A stretch of 64,000 nucleotides of DNA from JAEXZL01 sp049943125. GTDB taxonomy: Bacteria; Bacillota; Clostridia; Clostridiales; Clostridiaceae. The stretch is from contig NZ_CP188040.1 of NCBI RefSeq assembly GCF_049943125.1, positions 3,534,001 through 3,598,000 on the forward strand. The letters run 5' to 3'. The translations under genes were made by a program, and so were the position numbers. Shown piece by piece: positions 7,850 through 16,436 of this stretch. The notes beneath the pieces were generated by a model that ran no database searches, was not told the DNA's origin, and saw nothing but the letters and a program-made list of their open reading frames with translations. Within the stretch, counting starts at the first letter, position 1. Each line of letters begins with the position of its first letter.

Positions 7850-9397
7850 ATGAAATGGAATATAGTAATACCTGCAATTGTTGGTATTGTGTTGTTCGGT
7901 ATTGGAAATTTAGCAATTTATAAATTAAGGTTGAAAAAATCTAAAGAAACTATTACTAAAGTTGAAAGCGAAGCCTTGGAGACTCTAGCAGAATCAAAGA
8001 GGCAAGCAGAAGCAATGAAGAAAGAAGCAATAATAGAAGCTAAAGATGAAGTTCATCGTTTAAGAACTGACTTTGATAAAGAAATACGAGATAGGCGAAA
8101 TGAAATACAGCGTCTTGAAAGAAGGCTTATTCAAAGAGAAGAGTCCTTAGATAAAAAAAGCGATTTGATTGAAAAGAAAGAGGATGCTCTAAACAAAAAA
8201 ACTCAAGATATTCAGAATCTAGAAGATGATATTCAGGAGCTTCATAATAAGCAAAGACAGGAGCTTGAGAGAATTTCTGGTTTATCCTCTGAAGAAGCTA
8301 AACAAATCTTGTTGGATGAAATAAGCAGAGAAATAAAACATGATGCTGCCATAATGATTAAGGAAGTTGAATCTAGAGCGAAAGAAGAAGCAGAAAAGAA
8401 AGCTAGAGAAATTATTACTACAGCAATTCAAAGATGTGCTGCTGACCACGTTTCTGAATCAACAGTACATGTTGTTACTCTTCCCAACGATGAAATGAAG
8501 GGTAGGATTATAGGTAGAGAAGGAAGAAACATCAGAACTTTAGAAACACTAACTGGTGTTGACTTAATTATAGATGATACTCCTGAAGCTGTAATACTTT
8601 CAAGTTTTGATCCTATAAGAAGAGAAGTAGCAAGATTAGCTTTAGAAAAACTCATTGTAGATGGTAGGATTCATCCTGCAAGAATAGAAGAAATGGTTGA
8701 AAGAGCAAAAAAAGATCTGGATAATGAGATAAAAGAAGAAGGAGAGCAAGCGACCTTTGAAACAGGTATAAATGCTATCCATCCAGAAATAATCAAATTG
8801 CTAGGAAGACTAAAATATAGAACTAGCTATGGACAAAATGTACTTAAGCACTCTATTGAGGTTTCACATCTAGCTGGACTCATGGCGTCAGAGTTAGGAT
8901 TAGATCCAACCATAGCTAAAAGAGCAGGTTTATTACATGATATAGGTAAAGCTGTTGATCATGAACACGAGGGTCCTCATGCTTTACTAGGTGGAGATTT
9001 AGCAAAGAAGTATCACGAATCACCGATTATAGTTAATGCTATCGCCGCCCATCATGGAGATGTAGAAATGCAATCATTAGAAGCTGTGTTAGTTCAGGCA
9101 GCAGATGCTATTTCAGCTGCTAGGCCAGGAGCAAGAAGAGAAACACTAGAAGCTTATATCAAGAGATTAGAAAAACTCGAGGAGATAGCAAATTCCTATG
9201 AAGGAGTCGAAAAATCTTTTGCTATTCAAGCAGGTAGAGAAATAAGAATAATGGTTAAGCCAGAACAAGTAGATGATGCAGGCTCTATTGAAATGGCTAG
9301 AAACATAGTAAAGCGTATTGAAGATGAACTTGAATACCCAGGACAAATTAAAATAAACGTAATCAGAGAAACCCGTGCTATTGATTATGCAAAATAA
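7850..9397 (+). CDS. rny: Ribonuclease Y
   Basis: RNase Y is a membrane-anchored endoribonuclease that starts bulk mRNA decay in Firmicutes. The protein has one N-terminal membrane segment (about residues 4-23), a long charged coiled coil (about 30-200), a KH RNA-binding domain (about 205-270) and an HD phosphohydrolase domain with HDIGK from residue 363. The 515-aa length fits the family. The ATG at 7850 follows GGAGGTG; an upstream in-frame ATG at 7817 lacks such a site. Confidence 0.94.
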   Translation: MKWNIVIPAIVGIVLFGIGNLAIYKLRLKKSKETITKVESEALETLAESKRQAEAMKKEAIIEAKDEVHRLRTDFDKEIRDRRNEIQRLERRLIQREESLDKKSDLIEKKEDALNKKTQDIQNLEDDIQELHNKQRQELERISGLSSEEAKQILLDEISREIKHDAAIMIKEVESRAKEEAEKKAREIITTAIQRCAADHVSESTVHVVTLPNDEMKGRIIGREGRNIRTLETLTGVDLIIDDTPEAVILSSFDPIRREVARLALEKLIVDGRIHPARIEEMVERAKKDLDNEIKEEGEQATFETGINAIHPEIIKLLGRLKYRTSYGQNVLKHSIEVSHLAGLMASELGLDPTIAKRAGLLHDIGKAVDHEHEGPHALLGGDLAKKYHESPIIVNAIAAHHGDVEMQSLEAVLVQAADAISAARPGARRETLEAYIKRLEKLEEIANSYEGVEKSFAIQAGREIRIMVKPEQVDDAGSIEMARNIVKRIEDELEYPGQIKINVIRETRAIDYAK

Positions 9398-9408
9398 ATA
9401 TTAAGAAG

Positions 9409-9445
9409 AAAAATACATTTTGAAAATTCAAAATGTATTTTTTTA
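9409..9445 (+). terminator. Intrinsic terminator after rny
   Basis: A long perfect stem (left arm ending at 9424, right arm starting at 9427) with A-run before and a run of T after forms a typical bidirectional terminator. Confidence 0.88.
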
Positions 9446-9451
9446 TTTAAT

Positions 9452-9478
9452 AGAGGTATTTTTTATTTTGTATAGAAT
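9452..9478 (+). promoter_or_regulatory. Likely sigma-H promoter of spoVS
   Basis: AGAGGTATT (9452-9460) and ATAGAAT (9472-9478), 11 bp apart, match the sigma-H pattern RNAGGAWWW/RNNGAAT with one mismatch. spoVS is sigma-H dependent in Bacillus subtilis, which supports the reading. Confidence 0.6.
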
Positions 9479-9559
9479 ATATAAAATGTATATATATTGC
9501 AATTTTTCATTTCAGTGTAAACGGTATATATCCATTTATGATTATAGGAGGTAAATATA

Positions 9560-9820
9560 ATGGACGTTCTAAAAGTATCAACAAAGTCAAATCCAAATTC
9601 TGTTGCGGGTGCTTTAGCAGCAATAATAAAAGAAAAAAATCTGGTGGAAATCCAGGCCGTTGGTGCAGGAGCAATTAATCAAGCAGTTAAAGCAATAGCC
9701 ATCGCAAGAGGGTTTATAGCGCCAAGCGGAAAAGATATAGTTTGTATACCAGCATTTACAGATATTATTATAGATGGAGAAGAAAGAACTGCTATTAAGT
9801 TAATAGTTCAACCAAGATAA
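9560..9820 (+). CDS. spoVS: Stage V sporulation protein S
   Basis: An 86-aa Alba-like small protein required for normal sporulation timing and septation. The conserved opening DVLKVSTKSNPNSVAGALA and a body with repeated AIKAIAIARG-type segments fit the SpoVS family. The ATG at 9560 follows ATAGGAGG. The upstream region holds a sigma-H-like promoter. It lies just after rny, as a stand-alone gene. Confidence 0.93.
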   Translation: MDVLKVSTKSNPNSVAGALAAIIKEKNLVEIQAVGAGAINQAVKAIAIARGFIAPSGKDIVCIPAFTDIIIDGEERTAIKLIVQPR

Positions 9821-9901
9821 TACATATTCTGTTACCATATAAAAATCAATATACCTATATCAATTATTTAAATTCAATTATTGTAAAGGAGAGATGATTA
9901 A

Positions 9902-10357
9902 ATGGATAATATAATTAAGCTTTCTATGCCTATAAATGGAGAAGTTATCCCATTGTCAGAGGTAAATAGCTATTTATTTAATAGCAAAATGATGGGAGAG
10001 GGGATAGCAATAAAGCCCCTGGATAATTATATATATTCTCCAATAGACGGAGAAATAGTAATGCTATATGAAGGCAGACATTCTATAGCTATAAAATCAC
10101 CTGATGGTTTACAGATTCTTATTCATATAGGATTAGACACTGTTAAATTAGAAGGAAAAGGGTTTGCTACTTATGTAAAAGTAGGGGATATGGTTAAAAG
10201 AGGAGATAAGCTTCTATTCTTTGATAGGGAATATGTAGATCATCATTCATCAACTATAACACCGATGGTAATTACCAATACAGATATAATTAAAAATATC
10301 AAGGTGGATTATAAAGTATCAAAAGCAAAGGAAGATTTCATTGAAATCAGCATTTAG
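9902..10357 (+). CDS. PTS glucose-type EIIA component
   Basis: A 151-aa stand-alone EIIA of the glucose family (Crr/PtsG IIA fold). It passes phosphate from HPr to a sugar-specific EIIB. The likely phosphorylated His75 is in LIHIGLDTV and the partner His60 in EGRHSI. No IIB or IIC domain is attached, and no sugar transporter is nearby, so its partner EIIBC is probably encoded elsewhere. AAAGGAG precedes the ATG. The HPr gene follows 107 nt downstream with its own promoter. Confidence 0.88.
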   Translation: MDNIIKLSMPINGEVIPLSEVNSYLFNSKMMGEGIAIKPLDNYIYSPIDGEIVMLYEGRHSIAIKSPDGLQILIHIGLDTVKLEGKGFATYVKVGDMVKRGDKLLFFDREYVDHHSSTITPMVITNTDIIKNIKVDYKVSKAKEDFIEISI

Positions 10358-10374
10358 CAGGAATAAAGAAAGTA

Positions 10375-10402
10375 TTGAAATTAGAAAGAATAATGTTATA
10401 AT
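10375..10402 (+). promoter_or_regulatory. Sigma-A promoter of ptsH
   Basis: TTGAAA (10375-10380) and TATAAT (10397-10402) are 16 bp apart, and the -10 has the extended TGn motif at 10394-10396. Confidence 0.75.
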
Positions 10403-10464
10403 AAAATAAGTTATAATTTTATTCTAACTTTAAACAAAATAATTTACGCAGAGAGGTGTTTATT

Positions 10465-10725
10465 GTGGTATCTAAAGACGTAGTAGTTAATAACTCAACA
10501 GGACTACATGCAAGACCAGCAACATTATTAGTAAAGAAAGCTTCATCCTTTAAATCTGATGTTAGCATTGAATTTAACGGAAAGAAAGCTAACGTAAAAA
10601 GTTTAATAGGTGTATTGTCTTTAGGCGTAACAAAGGATTCAAAAATTACTGTTATGGCATCTGGAGATGATGAAACTTTAGCTGTAGAAGAGATAGTTAA
10701 ATTAATAGATTCCTTAGAAGAATAA
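10465..10725 (+). CDS. ptsH: Phosphocarrier protein HPr
   Basis: HPr carries phosphate from enzyme I to the PTS EIIA proteins. The GTG at 10465, with GAGGTG six nt upstream, gives an 86-aa protein in which the phosphorylated histidine falls exactly at residue 15 (STGLHARPA) and the regulatory serine at residue 46 (NVKSLIG). Both residues present argue for true HPr, not the Crh paralog, and imply HPr-kinase/CcpA-type carbon control. Starting at the earlier GTG (10456) would displace His15 and is less likely. Confidence 0.95.
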   Translation: MVSKDVVVNNSTGLHARPATLLVKKASSFKSDVSIEFNGKKANVKSLIGVLSLGVTKDSKITVMASGDDETLAVEEIVKLIDSLEE

Positions 10726-10730
10726 AAAAC

Positions 10731-10762
10731 AAGAGGTCACTAATGTGATCTCTTATTTTTTA
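10731..10762 (+). terminator. Intrinsic terminator after ptsH
   Basis: A 10-bp stem with one G-U pair (10731-10740 with 10745-10754) and a four-base loop is followed by a T-run. Confidence 0.85.
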
Positions 10763-10795
10763 TTTGGAACTAGCATATATCTATGTTCCGGTATA

Positions 10796-11020
10796 CTACC
10801 TTTTAAATTTAGGTGCTATTAGCTTATTAGAAAATAACACAAAAATTATGTTTATGGCAGCAGCTCCAATTAATATATATACTATCCTGCTTATTAAAGG
10901 AATACTACCGAAGATTGCCTGAACCAAATCAAAGTTAGCAAGACCCACTAATCCCCAGTTAAGTGCACCTATAAGCACTAATAGGAACGATACCTTATCT
11001 ATCACGCTTAGCTTGAACAT
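10796..11020 (-). CDS. DUF378 family small membrane protein
   Basis: A 74-aa protein with two hydrophobic segments. The motif GALNWGLVGL near residue 18 is typical of DUF378 (YuzA-type) membrane proteins, whose function is not established. It stands alone on the minus strand between ptsH and purB, and the downstream ptsH terminator could also serve it. Confidence 0.8.
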   Translation of the reverse strand: MFKLSVIDKVSFLLVLIGALNWGLVGLANFDLVQAIFGSIPLISRIVYILIGAAAINIIFVLFSNKLIAPKFKR

Positions 11021-11101
11021 ACTTAATCCTCCACTCGTAATATAACTTAATAAATTATATTAATAAAATACGAAAATAGAACTAGAGAGATATAAAAAAT
11101 A

Positions 11102-11110
11102 TGTTATAAT
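11102..11110 (+). promoter_or_regulatory. Extended -10 promoter of purB
   Basis: TGT followed by TATAAT (11105-11110) forms an extended -10 element about 40 bp before purB. No good -35 box is visible. A two-codon ORF (ATG ACA TGA, 11144-11152) overlaps the purB start codon. Confidence 0.55.
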
Positions 11111-11148
11111 ACATTTGTTATTAAGTAAATTACAGGAGGAAGCATGAC

Positions 11149-12579
11149 ATGAGGGATTCATACAATACACCTTTAAATTCAAGATACTCTTCTAAAGAAA
11201 TGAGTTATTTGTTCTCCGACGATAAAAAGTTCACTACATGGAGAAAGTTATGGACTGCACTAGCAGAAGCAGAACAAGAGTTAGGTCTCAACATAAGCGA
11301 TGAGCAAATTAGTGAATTAAGAAATAATATACATAATATTAATTATGAAGATGCAGAAAAGAAAGAAAAAGAAATCAGACATGATGTCATGAGCCATGTT
11401 TATGCATACGGCTTACAATGCCCAAAAGCCAAAAAAATAATTCACCTCGGAGCAACTAGCTGCTTTGTAGGGGATAATACAGATATAATCATCATGAAGG
11501 AAGCGCTTCTTCTTATCAAAAAGAAACTCATTAGTGTTATATATCAACTATCCACCTTCGCAGAAAAATATAAAAACCTCCCAACTTTAGGTTATACTCA
11601 CTACCAACCTGCACAGCTGACAACAGTAGGCAAGAGAGTTACCTTATGGATTCAAGATTTAATAATTGACTTAGAAAACTTAGATTTTGTTATTGAAAAA
11701 CTTAAGCTCAGAGGAGTAAAAGGGACTACAGGTACACAGGCAAGCTTCATGAATCTTTTTAACAACGACGAGGATAAGGTAAGGGCGCTGGATCAGAAAG
11801 TGGCTCGTAAGATGGGATTTGAAAGTTCATATTATGTTACAGGTCAAACCTATCCAAGAAAAATCGATTCAATAATATTAAATACACTTTCAGAAATTGC
11901 ACAATCAGCTTACAAGTTCAGCAATGATATTAGACTTCTTCAAAGCATGAAAGAAATAGAAGAACCATTTGAAAAGAACCAGGTTGGTTCCTCTGCCATG
12001 GCTTATAAGCGCAATCCAATGAGATCCGAAAGAATCAGCGCTTTAGCTAGATACATAGTAGTAAACTCCTTAAATCCGGCCATAACAGCTTCAACTCAGT
12101 GGTTCGAAAGAACACTAGATGATTCAGCTAATAAAAGAATTTCAGTTAGCGAAGCCTTCTTAGCTTTAGATGGAGTTTTAAACCTATATATAAATATTTC
12201 AAGCAACATGGTTGTATATGATAAAGTCATAGCTTCCCACGTTCAAAATGAACTTCCATTTATGGCTACAGAAAATATAATAATGGAAGGAGTTAAAGCA
12301 GGAGGGGATAGACAGGAACTTCACGAGGCTATAAGAGTTCATTCCATGGCAGCGGCTAATGAAGTTAAAGTCTACGGTAGAAATAATGATTTATTAGATA
12401 GAATCGTTAAAGATACAATATTTAATATAGATAAAGCCACGCTGGATAAAATAATGGATCCTGTCAATTTTATAGGAAGAGCTCCAAGCCAGGTAGATGA
12501 TTTTTTAAGAGATTGTGTTTATCCAATTATAGAGGAAAATAAATCTCTTATAAATACTGAAGTAAATATAAATGTTTAA
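11149..12579 (+). CDS. purB: Adenylosuccinate lyase
   Basis: PurB removes fumarate from SAICAR and adenylosuccinate in purine synthesis. The 476-aa protein belongs to the fumarase/aspartase superfamily; the mobile signature loop SSAMAYKRNP lies near residue 281. The N-terminal HDVMSHVYAYG and TSCFVGDNTD segments also fit. The ATG at 11149 follows AGGAGG. It is the longer PurB form typical of clostridia. It is a single-gene unit bounded by its own terminator, away from other pur genes. Confidence 0.93.
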   Translation: MRDSYNTPLNSRYSSKEMSYLFSDDKKFTTWRKLWTALAEAEQELGLNISDEQISELRNNIHNINYEDAEKKEKEIRHDVMSHVYAYGLQCPKAKKIIHLGATSCFVGDNTDIIIMKEALLLIKKKLISVIYQLSTFAEKYKNLPTLGYTHYQPAQLTTVGKRVTLWIQDLIIDLENLDFVIEKLKLRGVKGTTGTQASFMNLFNNDEDKVRALDQKVARKMGFESSYYVTGQTYPRKIDSIILNTLSEIAQSAYKFSNDIRLLQSMKEIEEPFEKNQVGSSAMAYKRNPMRSERISALARYIVVNSLNPAITASTQWFERTLDDSANKRISVSEAFLALDGVLNLYINISSNMVVYDKVIASHVQNELPFMATENIIMEGVKAGGDRQELHEAIRVHSMAAANEVKVYGRNNDLLDRIVKDTIFNIDKATLDKIMDPVNFIGRAPSQVDDFLRDCVYPIIEENKSLINTEVNINV

Positions 12580-12583
12580 TTAT

Positions 12584-12614
12584 AAAAAAGTATAGCTCGT
12601 CTATACTTTTTTTA
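12584..12614 (+). terminator. Intrinsic terminator after purB
   Basis: A 12-bp perfect stem (12584-12595 with 12601-12612), 5-nt loop and T-run. Confidence 0.9.
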
Positions 12615-12645
12615 TTTGTGTGAAAAGAAAGTATAAGAATCAATG

Positions 12646-12670
12646 TTATCCACAGGAAAATTGTGGAAAA
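12646..12670 (+). promoter_or_regulatory. Inverted pair of DnaA-box-like sites
   Basis: TTATCCACA (12646-12654) matches the strict DnaA box, and TGTGGAAAA (12662-12670) is an inverted one-mismatch copy. Together with flanking bases they form an 11-bp inverted repeat with one mismatch. The rest of the gap (12615-13104) is AT-rich with no gene that I can support. Confidence 0.5.
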
Positions 12671-13104
12671 CATTGGTTTTTGTTCTATTTTACGAATTTT
12701 AAAATTAATCACAAAACAACACACATTATTAAGATAGATGTATTTAATAAATATACAATAACTATGTATAGCACAATTCATAGGTTTATTTCACCAGATT
12801 ACATAATAATCTACAAAGATAATATAAGCTATAATAAAATGTCATATTTAGAATTTTAAAATTGTTTAAAGCTTATAAATGGACTTTTGAGAAATTTTCA
12901 AATCCTAAATTCGATATTTTTGATTTTGCTGTAGAATTATATATAAAATAAAAGGGGAAAGAAGGAAAAATAGCCTGAAAAGATGCTTAAAAAACGTCGC
13001 TAAATATACATTTCACGACGTAAGACTTTAAAATCCATTTACTTATGGTTAAATTTAGACTATTATATATACATAGACTACTTTCAGCTATTTGGAGGTT
13101 TAAA

Positions 13105-14091
13105 ATGAAGTTCGTAATAGAAAATTTTGAACAAAATAATTGTCCTGATGCAATGAACGAATTTTTAAATTACCTTACAACCATCAGAGGCAAATCACCT
13201 AATACAGTTAACGCTTATAGAACAGATTTAACTTTATTCTTTAAATTTTTAATGCTTTATAAAGGAAAAGTTCCAAATAATACTGACTTTGATGAGATAT
13301 CTATAAAAGAAATCGATAAATTCTTTTTGCGCGGAATTACATTATCGGATCTATATGCATTTATTGCTTTTGTAGAAAAATACAGGCATAACGGTAGCTA
13401 TGCAAAAGCCAGAAAAGTTGCTACTTTAAAATCCTTTTTTAAATATCTCCTTGGCAAAGCCAGAATTATTGACGAAAACCCAGCCTTAGAGTTAGAATCA
13501 CCAAAAATTAACAAAAGAAACCCCATATACTTAACTTTAGATGAAAGCAGAAAGCTTTTGCTTAATATGGACGAGACATCAAAGAATTATTATAGAGATT
13601 ACTGCATCATTACCCTTTTCCTAAACTGCGGAATGAGATTATCAGAGCTTTGTAGTATTAATATCAACGAAATCAAAGGAGATACCTTAAGTATTATAGG
13701 TAAAGGCAATAAAGAAAGAACAATTTATTTAAATACAGCATGCTTAAGAGCCATCGAGGATTATTTAAGAGTTCGTGATGGATCAAAGCTTCCACCGGAG
13801 GATAAAAATGCCCTTTTTGTCAGTGCTAAAAATCAAAGGATAAATAAACGCACCGTTGAGCGACTGGTAAAAAAGTACACTAATAACGCCGGCCTTGAAT
13901 ATAATAAATATACACCACATAAATTAAGACATACCGCTGCAACATTAATGTACAAGCATGGCAGCGTAGACATAAGAAATCTCCAGAAGCTTCTAGGACA
14001 CGAATCGATAGCTACCACTCAAATTTACACTCATGTAGATGATGAAAAGCTTAGAGAAGCTGTAAATTCAAATCCCTTAAAGGATTTATAA
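13105..14091 (+). CDS. Xer-type tyrosine recombinase
   Basis: A 328-aa site-specific recombinase with an N-terminal SAM-like core-binding domain (about residues 10-110) and a C-terminal catalytic domain. Catalytic residues are visible: Arg178 (CGMRLSEL), a lysine in GKGNKERTI, His272 and Arg275 (HKLRH), His299 (LLGHES) and nucleophile Tyr308 (IYTHV). The size and all residues fit XerC/XerD/CodV for chromosome dimer resolution, but a stand-alone integrase cannot be ruled out. The ATG at 13105 is chosen for TTGGAGG upstream; the ORF is open further 5'. Position next to lexA supports a core role. Confidence 0.85.
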   Translation: MKFVIENFEQNNCPDAMNEFLNYLTTIRGKSPNTVNAYRTDLTLFFKFLMLYKGKVPNNTDFDEISIKEIDKFFLRGITLSDLYAFIAFVEKYRHNGSYAKARKVATLKSFFKYLLGKARIIDENPALELESPKINKRNPIYLTLDESRKLLLNMDETSKNYYRDYCIITLFLNCGMRLSELCSININEIKGDTLSIIGKGNKERTIYLNTACLRAIEDYLRVRDGSKLPPEDKNALFVSAKNQRINKRTVERLVKKYTNNAGLEYNKYTPHKLRHTAATLMYKHGSVDIRNLQKLLGHESIATTQIYTHVDDEKLREAVNSNPLKDL

Positions 14092-14120
14092 AAGCGACTA
14101 TCAATGATAGTCGCTTTTAT
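14090..14120. terminator. Bidirectional terminator between recombinase gene and small minus-strand gene
   Basis: An 11-bp stem (14090-14100 with 14108-14118) has A-run on the left and T-run on the right and overlaps or abuts both stop codons, so it can end transcripts from either side. Confidence 0.85.
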
Positions 14121-14314
14121 TTATCTTCATCCTTCTTTTTCAATCTGTATAGTCCAGGATATTCTTCTATTAAATACTTTTTTGAGTCTTCTTCATCCTC
14201 CATTAATTCGCTGAGTCCTGGAATGTCTTCAATAAATTCAAATGGTGTTTCTTCATCATTTTCTTCTAGAATCTTTTTGATTTCTTCTTCATAGTTACGA
14301 GAATCTTTATTCAA
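14117..14314 (-). CDS. Small acidic protein of unknown function
   Basis: I do not recognise a family. From the TTG at 14314, preceded by GAGGAGGGG, the protein is 65 aa and rich in Glu and Asp. It contains two related segments, IEDIPGLSEL (about residues 28-37) and IEEYPGLYRL (49-58), suggesting a small internal duplication. It lies divergently beside lexA, but no SOS role can be claimed. An ATG further upstream exists in frame but has no ribosome site. Confidence 0.6.
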   Translation of the reverse strand: MNKDSRNYEEEIKKILEENDEETPFEFIEDIPGLSELMEDEEDSKKYLIEEYPGLYRLKKKDEDK

Positions 14315-14377
14315 GCTTCTCCCCTCCTCTTTTTTTACTATAATATATAACAGATAGGCTTTAAACAAAGTATACGA

Positions 14378-14416
14378 GAACATAAGTTTGATTATTTATG
14401 GTTCTTATGATATAAT
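14378..14416 (+). promoter_or_regulatory. lexA promoter with overlapping LexA-like box
   Basis: TTGATT (14388-14393) and TATAAT (14411-14416) are 17 bp apart. GAACATAAGTTT (14378-14389), one mismatch from GAAC-N4-GTTC, overlaps the -35 box, which suits autorepression by LexA. Confidence 0.7.
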
Positions 14417-14439
14417 AACACTAATAGCGAGGTGAAGCA

Positions 14440-15051
14440 ATGATGTCAGAAATAAAAACAGATAAACAAAAAGAGGTTTATGAGTTTTTAAAGGAATATA
14501 CCGAAGCAAAGGGTTATCCCCCTTCTGTTAGAGAAATCTGTGAAGCTGTAGAACTTAAATCCACTTCTACGGTACACGGTCATTTAAAGAGATTAGAAAA
14601 AAAAGGCTTAATAAAAAGAGACCCTACTAAACCAAGAGCTTTAGAAATCGCAGAATTTGCAACAATAAAAAGAGAATTAGTTGATATTCCTGTAATAGGA
14701 ACCATTACAGCTGGGTCCCCTGTCCTTGCTACAGAAAATATCGAAGATTACTTTTCTTTACCTATGAATTATGTAAAGCACGATAGCGACCTTTTTATCC
14801 TAAAAGTTGACGGATATTCTATGGAGGAAGCAGGAATTCTAGATGGAGACTTTGCCATTATAGAAAAGGCCAGCACAGCTCTTAACGGCGAAATAGTTGT
14901 AGCTCTTATTGAAAATGAGGCTACCATTAAAACCTTCTATAAAGAAAAAGACCATATAAGGCTTCAACCACAAAACAAGAATATGGATCCAATCATAGTT
15001 GAAAACTGCAGCATACTAGGAAAATTGGTAGGAATATATAGAAAATATTAA
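14440..15051 (+). CDS. lexA: LexA repressor
   Basis: LexA represses SOS genes and is cleaved when RecA is activated. The N-terminal winged helix (about residues 1-70) has the DNA-recognition region STSTVHGHLKRLEKKG. The self-cleavage bond is Ala91-Gly92 (TAGSP), and the catalytic dyad is Ser127 (GYSMEEAG) and Lys164 (ATIKTF). GAGGTGA precedes two tandem ATG codons, so the start may be 14440 or 14443. The recA gene in this window has an exact LexA box. Confidence 0.95.
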   Translation: MMSEIKTDKQKEVYEFLKEYTEAKGYPPSVREICEAVELKSTSTVHGHLKRLEKKGLIKRDPTKPRALEIAEFATIKRELVDIPVIGTITAGSPVLATENIEDYFSLPMNYVKHDSDLFILKVDGYSMEEAGILDGDFAIIEKASTALNGEIVVALIENEATIKTFYKEKDHIRLQPQNKNMDPIIVENCSILGKLVGIYRKY

Positions 15052-15077
15052 AACGAACGGTGTCCCGTTCGTTTTTT
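15050..15077 (+). terminator. Intrinsic terminator after lexA
   Basis: An 11-bp stem (left arm AAAACGAACGG) with a four-base loop and T-run directly follows the lexA stop. Confidence 0.88.
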
Positions 15078-15103
15078 ATTTTTAAATGTTATAAAACCTA
15101 ATA

Positions 15104-16381
15104 CTACATTAAGGATAATGCTATCAATAAACCTATTTTCACATGTTCAAAGGTAAGCCCACCCTGGAGATAAGCTATATAAGGTTCTCTAATAGGTGCA
15201 TCGCAGGATAGTTCTATTGACGCTCCTTGAATAAAGGCTCCAGCAGCCATTATTACTTGATCTTGATAACCAGGCATATCCCATGGTTCACACTCAACGA
15301 AGGAATCAACCGGCGACCCCTTTTGTATACCCTTACAGAAATTGATTAATTTACCCTTATCATTAAACTTAACACTCTGGATTATATCACTTCTTTTATC
15401 CTTATAGCTTGGAAGCACCTCAAAACCAAGGAGCTCCATTACTCTGGCACATAATACAGCTCCCTTAACAGCTTCCATAGTAACGCTTGGAGCTAAAAAT
15501 AACCCCTGATAGAATTGTCTCATTACTCCAAAGGTTGAACCGCACTCCCCTCCTATCCCAGGAACCGTTAACCTATAAGCAGCTTGCTCTACTAATTTAC
15601 TCTTCCCTGCTACATATCCACCAGTAGGAGCAATACCTCCTCCTATATTCTTAATCAAGGAACCTGCTATAATATCTACCCCTACATCTGTAGGTTCTTT
15701 TATCTCAACAAATTCTCCGTAGCAGTTATCAACAAAAGTTATGACATCACTTCTTATTTCCTTAACAAATTCATTTAATACCCTTATATCTTCAATAGTT
15801 AAAGCCCTTCTCCATCCATAACCTGTGGATCTTTGTATATGTACAAGCTTAATAGTCTTATCACTTATCAAAGCTTCTTTTATAGCTGTATAATCAATCT
15901 TTCCATCAGGAAGAAGATCTATTTGCTTATAAAGTACACCATAATCCTTTAGTGACCCTATGTCTTCCTTATCTGTAATTCCAATAACATTATCCAATGT
16001 ATCATAAGGCTTTCCACAAACTGATAACATAGTATCCTTAGGCCTTAAGCATCCAAAGAGCGCTGCTGTGATTGCATGAGTCCCATTTACAAAATGAGGT
16101 CTAACAAGAGCCGCTTCCGTATTAAATACTTTTGCATAAACCTTATCTAAGGTATCTCTCCCTATATCCCCATAGCCATACCCTGTTGAGTAGGTAAAAT
16201 GACTTTCGCTTATTCTCTCCTCCTGAAAAGCAGCTATAACCTTAAGCTGATTATATTCCTTAATAGCATCAAGATCCTTTAATACTGCTTTTACATCTTC
16301 TGAGGCCTTTTCAACAATATCAAAAATTTCATCATTTATATTATATCTTTTCTTAAAAATTTCTTTTGTTTCTTTTAACAT
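15104..16381 (-). CDS. PLP-dependent lyase of the methionine gamma-lyase / aluminium resistance family (YnbB-like)
   Basis: A 425-aa protein of the Cys/Met-metabolism PLP fold, annotated in relatives as aluminium resistance protein. The likely PLP lysine lies in GSLIKNIGGG near residue 245; TGYGYGDIGRD near residue 66 and TFVDNCYGEF are also typical. The true substrate is not known. It follows hfq and miaA on the minus strand, the same neighbourhood as Bacillus ynbB. The ATG at 16381 follows TAGGAGG, which sits just after a 14-bp hairpin. Confidence 0.87.
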   Translation of the reverse strand: MLKETKEIFKKRYNINDEIFDIVEKASEDVKAVLKDLDAIKEYNQLKVIAAFQEERISESHFTYSTGYGYGDIGRDTLDKVYAKVFNTEAALVRPHFVNGTHAITAALFGCLRPKDTMLSVCGKPYDTLDNVIGITDKEDIGSLKDYGVLYKQIDLLPDGKIDYTAIKEALISDKTIKLVHIQRSTGYGWRRALTIEDIRVLNEFVKEIRSDVITFVDNCYGEFVEIKEPTDVGVDIIAGSLIKNIGGGIAPTGGYVAGKSKLVEQAAYRLTVPGIGGECGSTFGVMRQFYQGLFLAPSVTMEAVKGAVLCARVMELLGFEVLPSYKDKRSDIIQSVKFNDKGKLINFCKGIQKGSPVDSFVECEPWDMPGYQDQVIMAAGAFIQGASIELSCDAPIREPYIAYLQGGLTFEHVKIGLLIALSLM

Positions 16382-16400
16382 GGAAACCTCCTAGGACAAT

Positions 16401-16432
16401 AATTTAGGCAAATCATAGGATTTGCCTAAATT
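16401..16432 (-). terminator. Perfect hairpin between hfq and the YnbB-like gene
   Basis: A 14-bp perfect inverted repeat with a 4-base loop (16401-16414 with 16419-16432) lies just after the hfq stop. The T-tract is poor, so it may attenuate rather than fully terminate, or protect the hfq 3' end. Confidence 0.65.
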
Positions 16433-16436
16433 AATT

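Noticed and set aside
9902..10725. A complete sugar PTS operon
   Set aside because: Only EIIA and HPr are present; no enzyme I, EIIB or EIIC is seen, and ptsH has its own promoter.
12620..12859. Open frame of 79 codons in the purB-xer gap
   Set aside because: No ribosome site, odd composition, overlaps an opposite open frame and the DnaA-like boxes; likely chance.
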